Below, one piece after another: positions 7,438 through 11,573 of a stretch of DNA of 11,573 bases. Position 1 is the first letter of the stretch. Every line of letters starts with the position of its first letter. The translations under genes were made by a program, and so were the position numbers. The stretch comes from Acidobacteriaceae bacterium. GTDB lineage: Bacteria; Acidobacteriota; Terriglobia; Terriglobales; SbA1. The stretch lies in the NCBI GenBank assembly GCA_003136335.1, contig PLEA01000473.1:1-11573 (forward strand), read 5' to 3'. The notes below the pieces were generated by a model. It did no database searches and was not told the origin of the DNA. It worked only from the letters and a program-made list of their open reading frames with translations.

Positions 7438-7933
7438 AGGCCATGCTCCGCGAGTCGGTCGATCTCACCGCAATCGCTCGCTCCATATGCGACGAGTTGC
7501 GACGTAGGCGCCCGAACGCAAAGTAGAGTTCGTAATCTCCGACGGCAGCACGGTGGAAGGCGACCCCCGCCTTCTCCGCTTGGTAATCGACAAACTGCTT
7601 CGTAACTCGTGGAAGTACACTTCCCATCATCCAGCCGCAAGAATCGAATTCGGCGTCCAAACCAAGGACGGAGCTTCCGTTTATTTCGTTCGAGATGACG
7701 GAGTCGGTTTTGAGTCCCGATCCTCCAATCGCCTATTCCAACCTTTTCAGCGGCTCCACTCCGTGGAGGAGTTTCCCGGAAACGGTATCGGGCTGGCAGC
7801 CGTGCTGAGAATTGTCAGAAGGCACGGAGGCGAAGTTTGGGCCGAAAGTGAAGGGGGGAAAGGCGCAACCTCTTTCTTCTCTCTGAGTAAATCCGAAGCC
7901 AATCCCTCGACTTCGCTACCGAAATCGAACTGA
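7438..7933 (+). pseudogene. truncated and frameshifted sensor histidine kinase remnant (HATPase_c domain)
   Basis: Two adjacent frames together encode the C-terminal part of a sensor histidine kinase. Frame one (from about 7438, visible ATG at 7443) gives LRESVDLTAIARSICDELRR..PNAK and stops at TAG 7524-7526. The next frame picks up from 7520 as KVEFVISDG and runs to TGA 7931-7933. Combined, they read like the start of the ATP-binding module and continue with N box LLRNSWKYT, G1 DDGVGF, F box FQPFQRLH and G2 GNGIGLAAV. Loss of one C near 7514-7518 (an ancestral CCGAACCGCAAA) would explain the shift. The sensor, dimerisation and phospho-accepting His regions are absent: recognisable kinase sequence begins right at the peptidase stop. 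A GTG at 7553 could in principle start a 126-aa ATPase-only protein, but it lacks a Shine-Dalgarno sequence. A relic is more likely. A sequencing error cannot be excluded for the frameshift, but it would not explain the missing N-terminal half. Confidence 0.75.
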
Positions 7934-7974
7934 TCGCTCCATCGAACGGTTCCCTGGGTTTAAAACCTCTTCAG

Positions 7975-7997
7975 AACCCGGTTTCTCTAACCCGGTT
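7975..7997. repeat. short direct repeat in the gap before the OmpA gene
   Basis: AACCCGGTT occurs at 7975-7983 and again at 7989-7997, a 14-bp period. Each unit is nearly self-complementary. The pair lies about 130 bp upstream of the OmpA-family gene and could be an operator or chance. Elsewhere in the 195-nt gap (7934-8128) I see no gene and no convincing promoter hexamers. Confidence 0.3.
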
Positions 7998-8128
7998 AGT
8001 TTTACACAGAGGCGATCACCGCAAATCGCTGCTGCCATTGCACTGTCCTCGCCAATTTTCCAACCCAACCTTACGGCTCGTTAACGCACCAAAGGTTGCA
8101 GGGTCTCTGCCATTTGCGAGAGGTGCTT

Positions 8129-9823
8129 ATGAAAAAGACTATTTCCTTGATGTTCGCCGTTCTGCTTTCCTCCCTGGCTTGGGCGCAAGACAACTCGGCC
8201 GCGCCCCTGTACCCGGCCAGCCCTCATCCAGATCAGCCTCCCTCCACCAACCAGGACGCTGCCCCGCAGCAAATGAATCAGAATACCGGACAGGACATTC
8301 CCGTCTTCCGAGTAAGCGTATTCGCTCGCACCACCAAGGCCGTGAACTACCGTCATCGCGGCGGTTCCACCATGGTAGATTTTCGCGGCACTGAGCTGAT
8401 GCCTGAGATCGGCGGTCATGCCAAAGTTGACGGCAAAGCCGGACGTCTTGCCATTAGCGTCGAACTCACTCACATGCAGCCCGCCGCCAGTCTGGGAGGC
8501 CAGTTCCTCACCTATGTTCTGTGGGCCATCACTCCGGAGGGCCGCTCGGTCAACCTTGGCGAAGTCCTCCCCAGCGAGGGTGGAAAAGATAAGATTGATG
8601 TCACAACCGATCTTCAGGCGTTTGGCTTGATCGTCACCGCCGAGCCTTATTACGCTGTCGTTCGCCCCAGCAATAAGGTCGTTGCGGAGAACATTCTTCG
8701 CCAGGAAACCAAGGGATTCGAAGAACCGATCGACGCCAAGTTCGACGTGCTGGAGGGCAGTCAGTACACCATTGACGTTCCCGCCGACCAGCTTCCGGCG
8801 ACTCAGGCCGAACACAACGTTCCTCTTGATCTGCTCGAAGCCCGCAATGCCGTCGCCATCGCCAAGGCCGCCGGAGCCCAGCAATATGCCCCTGACAGCC
8901 TCACCAAAGCCGAAGACATGCTCCAGCGCGCGGAAGATTACTTGCAACGCAAGCAAGGCCGCACGCCCATCGGCACGGCGGCTCGCGGCGCAACACAAAT
9001 GGCGGAAGATGCTCGCGTTCTGACCCTGCGCCGCAAAGATCAGGAACGCCTCGACGCAGAACGCCGCGCCCGCGAGGCCGCGCAAGCGAAAGCCGAAGCC
9101 GAAGCCGACGCTGCCCGCCAGAGCGCACAAGAAGCCCACGCCCAGTCCGACGAAGATGCGCGCCGCCGCGCGCAGGCCGAGGCTGCGAACGCAGAAGCGC
9201 AGCAAAATCAAGCCGCTGCTCTGACTGCTCAACAGAAAGCGGAAGCCGACGCCGATGCGGCTCACAAGGCTGCTGAGGACGCCGATCGCGGGAAGGCCGA
9301 GGCACAACAGCAGACGGCCGCGGCCGAGCAAGGCCGCCAGCAAGCCGAGCAGCAAAAAGAGGAAATGCGTGCCCGCTTGCTCTCCCAACTCAATCAGGTG
9401 CTCCAGACCAAAGACACCGCCCGCGGCTTGATTGTCAGCATGCCCGATGTCCTGTTCGCCTTCAACAAATACACGTTGAAGCCCGAAGCTCGCGAGCGTC
9501 TGGCGCGAATCTCCGGAATCGTGCTCGCTTATCCGGATCTTCATTTGAACATCGAGGGCTACACCGACAGCATCGGAACGGATGAATACAATCAGTCTCT
9601 CTCGGAGAAACGCGCGGCCACGGTTCGCGATTACCTGGTCAGTTCAGGAGTCTCGATTAATAACGTGGTCGCCCAAGGCTTCGGAAAAGCGGATCCCGTT
9701 GCCGACAACAGCAACGCCGCCGGGCGCAAACTCAACCGCCGCGTAGATATGGTCGTCTCGGGGGACGTGATCGGAAAACAGAACATGGAATCGCCGTCAT
9801 CGTCTCCTTCGGTGACTCCGTAA
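8129..9823 (+). CDS. OmpA-family outer-membrane/periplasmic protein with long coiled coil
   Basis: The 564-residue exported protein starts at the ATG at 8129, 5 nt after GAGAGG (8118-8123). An in-frame TTG at 8096 would put extra residues before a classic signal peptide (residues 1-20, LAWA before Q21). After a Pro/Gln-rich stretch comes a globular beta-rich region at about 55-215 that I do not recognise, then a helical DUF4398-like segment at about 237-295 (LTKAEDMLQRAEDYLQRK). Next is a strongly charged Ala/Glu/Gln/Arg coiled coil at about 300-430, and finally an OmpA-like peptidoglycan-binding domain at about 440-550. In that domain DVLFAFNKYTL (440-450), Asp480 (GYTDSIG) and Arg495 (NQSLSEKRA) match the residues that hold diaminopimelate in OmpA/Pal proteins, with the same 15-residue spacing. 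No transmembrane barrel is evident, so it probably clamps to peptidoglycan and spans the periplasm by the coil. It is a single gene with a hairpin after its stop. Confidence 0.9.
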   Translation: MKKTISLMFAVLLSSLAWAQDNSAAPLYPASPHPDQPPSTNQDAAPQQMNQNTGQDIPVFRVSVFARTTKAVNYRHRGGSTMVDFRGTELMPEIGGHAKVDGKAGRLAISVELTHMQPAASLGGQFLTYVLWAITPEGRSVNLGEVLPSEGGKDKIDVTTDLQAFGLIVTAEPYYAVVRPSNKVVAENILRQETKGFEEPIDAKFDVLEGSQYTIDVPADQLPATQAEHNVPLDLLEARNAVAIAKAAGAQQYAPDSLTKAEDMLQRAEDYLQRKQGRTPIGTAARGATQMAEDARVLTLRRKDQERLDAERRAREAAQAKAEAEADAARQSAQEAHAQSDEDARRRAQAEAANAEAQQNQAAALTAQQKAEADADAAHKAAEDADRGKAEAQQQTAAAEQGRQQAEQQKEEMRARLLSQLNQVLQTKDTARGLIVSMPDVLFAFNKYTLKPEARERLARISGIVLAYPDLHLNIEGYTDSIGTDEYNQSLSEKRAATVRDYLVSSGVSINNVVAQGFGKADPVADNSNAAGRKLNRRVDMVVSGDVIGKQNMESPSSSPSVTP

Positions 9824-9844
9824 TAAAGCGGCTAAACCTTTCTG

Positions 9845-9869
9845 ACCGCCCGAGAGGACATCGGGCGGT
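9845..9869 (+). terminator. hairpin downstream of the OmpA-family gene
   Basis: ACCGCCCGA (9845-9853) pairs perfectly with TCGGGCGGT (9861-9869) over a 7-nt loop, 22 nt after the stop codon. The stem is strong and GC-rich, but no T run follows, so it may stabilise the 3' end or assist termination rather than be a canonical intrinsic terminator. The following stretch, 9870-9987, shows no gene or recognisable site. Confidence 0.5.
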
Positions 9870-9987
9870 TGGGAGTGCAGGAGATCTGAAGGGCAGGCAA
9901 CGCAGCGCTACTAAGCCATGCGTCATTAGACAGCAATGATAGCCAGCGACGCTCGAATCATGGCCCTGTGGGGCAAAATGAGAGCGC

Positions 9988-10050
9988 AACCACAGAAGAC
10001 ACAGGGTTTCACAGAGTATTCCTCTGTAGTTCTCCGTGGCCTTTGTGGTT
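9988..10050. repeat. 63-bp imperfect inverted repeat (dispersed-element type)
   Basis: Left arm 9988-10016 (begins AACCACAG, ends CACAGAG) is the approximate reverse complement of right arm 10022-10050 (begins CTCTGTAG, ends TTGTGGTT), with about 20 of 29 positions matching and loop TATTC. The outer 7 bp and the inner CAGAG/CTCTG pairs are perfect. The wording (ACCACAGA..ACACAG.. / ..CTCTGT..TTGTGGT) matches a class of dispersed intergenic inverted repeats I recall from acidobacterial and planctomycete genomes; that is memory, not a search result. It begins 12 nt beyond the stop of the minus-strand lipoprotein gene, so its transcript could also fold into a 3'-end hairpin. Confidence 0.6.
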
Positions 10051-10061
10051 AAGAGGTTAGG

Positions 10062-10499
10062 CTACTGGTCTGACGGCTCGCCGGCCCGTACGTGTGGTTC
10101 TATCGCTTTATACTCGTCCTCGGAAAGGACATGTTTGGTGAGCAGGTCCCGCGGATTCGCGTAAGGACGGTGCTCAATGACGTGGTCGCTTTGGGTCCGA
10201 GTCAGGCCGGTTCCAAGGAGTTGTTCCCTGGTAGCAGTATTCAGATCTACTCGATCCTTATCGCGGCTCCAACCTTCCTTTACGCCTTCGGCGACAGACT
10301 TCGCATTTCGCTTGAGCTCCGCTGTAGTCTCAGCAGTTTTCTCGCGCAACTCGTCCGAATTTTGCTTGTGGTCGTCCACGCACCCCACCAGACTCAGACC
10401 GGAGGGGAGAACGCACACCAGCACAAGACTGAACCACGCGACTGAAAACTTTCCCGTCCGCCGCACCCGCAGGTTCTTGCCCGCTTGATTGTTTTTCAT
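10062..10499 (-). CDS. lipoprotein with ComEA-like helix-hairpin-helix domain
   Basis: The 145-residue product has a lipoprotein signal: basic N-terminus, hydrophobic stretch 19-36 and lipobox LVGC with Cys40 as the acylation site. The residue after it is Val, with no Asp at +2, which in enterics would favour the outer membrane. Residues 46-78 form a charged, coil-like helix (REKTAETTAELKRNAKSVAE). Residues 84-133 match the ComEA-type helix-hairpin-helix fold: DLNTAT-EQL opening (85-93), turn GLTRTQSDHVIEHRP (98-112), then a second hairpin-like part. In ComEA this fold binds DNA non-specifically during uptake, but HhH domains also serve protein contacts, so a DNA role here is only a suggestion. 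The ATG at 10499 has AAGGAGG (10505-10511) 5 nt upstream. A GTG at 10562 would add 21 residues before the signal and is less likely. It is the last of four small minus-strand genes, 104 nt after its neighbour. Confidence 0.82.
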   Translation of the reverse strand: MKNNQAGKNLRVRRTGKFSVAWFSLVLVCVLPSGLSLVGCVDDHKQNSDELREKTAETTAELKRNAKSVAEGVKEGWSRDKDRVDLNTATREQLLGTGLTRTQSDHVIEHRPYANPRDLLTKHVLSEDEYKAIEPHVRAGEPSDQ

Positions 10500-10603
10500 C
10501 TGAACCTCCTTAGCGTGAAAAGCGCCCCCCCGGCGTAATCGTCGAGGGAACGCTCGTCGCACAGATCCTCCGCCAGTTGAATACTCGCTGTGAATGACTC
10601 GAG

Positions 10604-10795
10604 TTAATTCGGGTCGGTCTTATCTTTAACTTTCTGCGCGCCTTCCGGCGTCTTGTCAGCAGTCTTGTTCACAGCTTTTCCCGTGTCTTTCATGTCTTGT
10701 TTCGGGCTTTGGCCATCCTGGGGTGCCGATCCAAACGCGGTACACGCCATGGCGAGCGCCAGAAACCAGGGGGGAGCATATTTTCGTAAGCTCAG
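10604..10795 (-). CDS. 63-aa exported Lys/Asp-rich small protein, probable CTG start
   Basis: The minus-strand frame ends with TAA at 10606-10604. Read from CTG at 10795 it encodes 63 residues: a signal peptide (SLRKYAPPWFLALAMACTAFGSA, about 1-24), then a hydrophilic, Lys/Asp/Gln-rich mature part with the spaced pattern KDTGKAVNKTADKT-PEG-AQKVKDKTD. That pattern resembles LEA-like or CsbD-like stress peptides in composition, though I do not recognise a named family. AGGAGAG at 10804-10810 lies 8 nt before the CTG, and no in-frame ATG or GTG lies between it and the hydrophobic stretch. The in-frame ATG at 10750 would cut the signal peptide. An ATG at 10779 is out of frame; one more C in the run at 10769-10774 would join it, but it would sit 24 nt from the ribosome site. 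It lies between the YtxH-like and HhH-lipoprotein genes on the same strand. Confidence 0.62.
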   Translation of the reverse strand: MSLRKYAPPWFLALAMACTAFGSAPQDGQSPKQDMKDTGKAVNKTADKTPEGAQKVKDKTDPN

Positions 10796-10803
10796 CTGTG
10801 GTG

Positions 10804-10810
10804 CTCTCCT
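10804..10810 (-). promoter_or_regulatory. Shine-Dalgarno for the CTG-initiated small gene
   Basis: On the minus strand AGGAGAG at 10810-10804 is spaced 8 nt from CTG 10795-10793. It is the main reason for proposing a non-ATG start, since the better-known codons in frame come too late to keep the signal peptide. Confidence 0.55.
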
Positions 10811-10820
10811 TTTTCGAGCA

Positions 10821-10870
10821 AAAAGAATCGCCCTGCTTACGACTTAAAGCAGACAGCCGTCCCCACGGCT
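10821..10870 (-). terminator. tandem hairpins and T-rich run after the YtxH-like gene
   Basis: On the minus strand, AGCCGT-GGGG-ACGGCT (10870-10855) forms a 6-bp stem with a tetraloop. It is followed immediately by CTGCTT-(8 nt)-AAGCAG (10852-10833), then TTCTTTTT at 10827-10820. This is compatible with an intrinsic terminator about 28 nt after the YtxH-like stop. Because the next gene's ribosome site is only 10 nt further on, it could also act as an attenuator or 5' leader structure. Confidence 0.45.
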
Positions 10871-10897
10871 CAGCCCGGAAGTAAGATTCGCCGTCCC

Positions 10898-11227
10898 TTA
10901 CTCGGTTCCGGTTGCACTAAGATTCTGGTTCGACACGCGACCTTTCACTTTGTCGCTGATATCTTGGACCTTCTCACTGATTGAATTGCGGATTTCCTGG
11001 CCGCTTGCAGGCGCGAGCAGAAGGCCAGCCCCCACACCCACTCCGACTCCGGCAACGAACACGAGTACTTTGCGCAGCGTGTGATCTTCCTCCGGGAAGA
11101 TTGCGGTTCTGGCGTCATCGGCCATCTGAGAAGCACGATCCGATGCCCGGTCGACCTGTTCAGCGGTCTGGTCCATGACGCAAACGGCGGTTTTCAGAAG
11201 CGACTTGAGAACATTGTTCCATCTCAT
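10898..11227 (-). CDS. YtxH-like single-pass membrane protein
   Basis: The 109-residue protein has an amphipathic, charged N-terminal helix (about 15-42), a Gly/Val transmembrane segment (about 52-72) and the family hallmark GAGLLLAPASGQEIR at 66-80. A charged C-terminal helix (ISEKVQDISDKVKGRV) follows. This is the layout of the YtxH/gas-vesicle-protein-P-like family, small membrane-tethered coil proteins, some of them general-stress proteins in Bacillus; their molecular job is unknown. I chose the ATG at 11227 because AAGGAT (11238-11243) lies 10 nt upstream. An in-frame ATG at 11299 would add 24 residues that do not resemble the family. A small CCGGG/CCCGG hairpin lies in its leader (11253-11270). 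It sits 123 nt after the lmo0937-like gene on the same strand. Confidence 0.82.
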   Translation of the reverse strand: MRWNNVLKSLLKTAVCVMDQTAEQVDRASDRASQMADDARTAIFPEEDHTLRKVLVFVAGVGVGVGAGLLLAPASGQEIRNSISEKVQDISDKVKGRVSNQNLSATGTE

Positions 11228-11317
11228 TTTGATCCCATCCTTTTCGATTCGACCGGGAACAAGGCCCCGGCAATTGAAATTCAGCAAAGCGTTTGGCATC
11301 GCGTTTGAGGCGACGAG

Positions 11318-11344
11318 CGGACACGAGCGGATACCGGGTGTCCG
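11318..11344 (-). terminator. inverted repeat just after the lmo0937-like gene
   Basis: CGGACAC (11318-11324) and GTGTCCG (11338-11344) are perfect 7-bp inverted arms around a 13-nt loop, 6 nt beyond the minus-strand stop at 11351. No T run follows, so termination is only suggested. The left arm also overlaps a short direct repeat of ACGAGCGGA (period 10, from about 11313), so a protein-binding site is an alternative. Confidence 0.35.
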
Positions 11345-11350
11345 ACTGCC

Positions 11351-11506
11351 TTACGCGGCGCGCCGCCCCAGCACAAAATGCAAGATCAATGAAATCACTG
11401 CAAATACGAGCAGCAAGTGAATCATCGCACCCGCTACGTGGAATACGGTGAAGCCGCCCAGCCAAGCGATCAGCAGAACGACGAATAGAATTGTCCAGAT
11501 GCTCAT
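11351..11506 (-). CDS. lmo0937-family small membrane protein
   Basis: This is a 51-residue, almost wholly hydrophobic peptide, too short for most gene finders. It has two predicted membrane helices (about 4-19 and 27-46), separated by the short GGFTVFHVAG segment, and a basic end GRRAA. The opening SIWTILFVVLLIAWLGGF and the helix ..HLLLVFAVISLIL.. are typical of the lmo0937 family of mini membrane proteins, widespread in bacteria, often near stress genes and without known function. The ATG at 11506 has GGAGGA (11513-11518) 6 nt upstream. It is the first of four small same-strand genes. The 67 nt upstream of it to the window edge show no clear promoter. Confidence 0.85.
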   Translation of the reverse strand: MSIWTILFVVLLIAWLGGFTVFHVAGAMIHLLLVFAVISLILHFVLGRRAA

Positions 11507-11573
11507 TTGCTTTCCTCCCGTGGTTCATTTTCGAAACCAAAGAGCCGCGAACGCTCATGAAGCGCGCGACCCC

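Noticed and set aside
7514..7526. Programmed frameshift in the kinase remnant
   Set aside because: The bases around the joint (CGCAAAGTAG) do not form a slippery X-XXY-YYZ heptamer, and the kinase is also missing its front half, so decay is the simpler reading.
8081..9544. 487-codon open frame on the minus strand
   Set aside because: It is a mirror of the OmpA coding sequence; its Leu/Gly/Arg-rich text reflects the Ala/Glu/Gln coil read backwards. No start signal or family resemblance.
9732..9989. 85-codon open frame on the minus strand
   Set aside because: It runs through the OmpA 3' end and the hairpin, has low-complexity text and no ribosome site.
9988..10050. CRISPR-like or transposon end
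   Set aside because: Only one inverted repeat unit is present, with no spacing array, no flanking duplication that I can see and no transposase in the window.
10092..10488. Overlapping plus-strand open frames of about 100-117 codons
   Set aside because: Both are antisense to the HhH lipoprotein, which has a lipobox, a domain motif and a strong Shine-Dalgarno sequence. The plus-strand frames have none of these.

Overview
The window looks like chromosomal DNA of a GC-rich, Gram-negative-type soil or sediment bacterium, most likely Acidobacteriota (Terriglobia/Koribacter-like). This is an inference from protein style and intergenic repeats, not from a marker gene. The grounds are a large secreted Asp-box (BNR) propeller protein, a secreted M28 peptidase of the glutamate carboxypeptidase II type, an OmpA protein with a long Ala/Glu/Gln coiled coil, an lmo0937-type mini membrane protein, and palindromic intergenic elements of a style I associate with acidobacterial genomes. 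I see no tRNA, rRNA, CRISPR array, transposase or phage gene.

Layout, left to right. At 1-51 there may be the tail of a plus-strand gene, followed by a palindrome-rich spacer. At 257-1582 lies a two-gene plus-strand unit: trmO (tRNA t6A37 methyltransferase) and, 18 nt later, an exported alpha/beta hydrolase. A hairpin sits in the 35-nt convergent gap before the 3' end of the minus-strand BNR/sortilin-like gene (1618-4989). That gene is divergent from a plus-strand M28 metallopeptidase (5140-7437). Both appear to start at TTG behind near-perfect Shine-Dalgarno sequences, and the 150-bp gap contains promoter-like elements for both directions. Directly after the peptidase stop is a truncated, frameshifted remnant of a sensor histidine kinase (7438-7933), then a plus-strand OmpA-family gene (8129-9823) ending in a hairpin. 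A 63-bp imperfect inverted repeat (9988-10050) separates it from a minus-strand run of four small envelope proteins. In transcription order these are an lmo0937-type membrane peptide (11506-11351), a YtxH-like protein (11227-10898), a 63-aa exported Lys/Asp-rich protein that probably starts at CTG (10795-10604), and a lipoprotein carrying a ComEA-like helix-hairpin-helix domain (10499-10062).

How the genes may work together. The left and middle genes are mostly exported hydrolases and scaffolds (hydrolase, propeller, peptidase, OmpA anchor), consistent with periplasmic or extracellular degradation and envelope maintenance. The right-hand run resembles families that are often induced under stress (YtxH, lmo0937-like, LEA-like helices). 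I read it as a possible envelope-stress cassette whose odd member is the DNA-binding-type HhH domain on a lipid anchor. Nothing here is clearly a new defence or mobile system. The most interesting items are that small-protein cassette and the decaying kinase relic.
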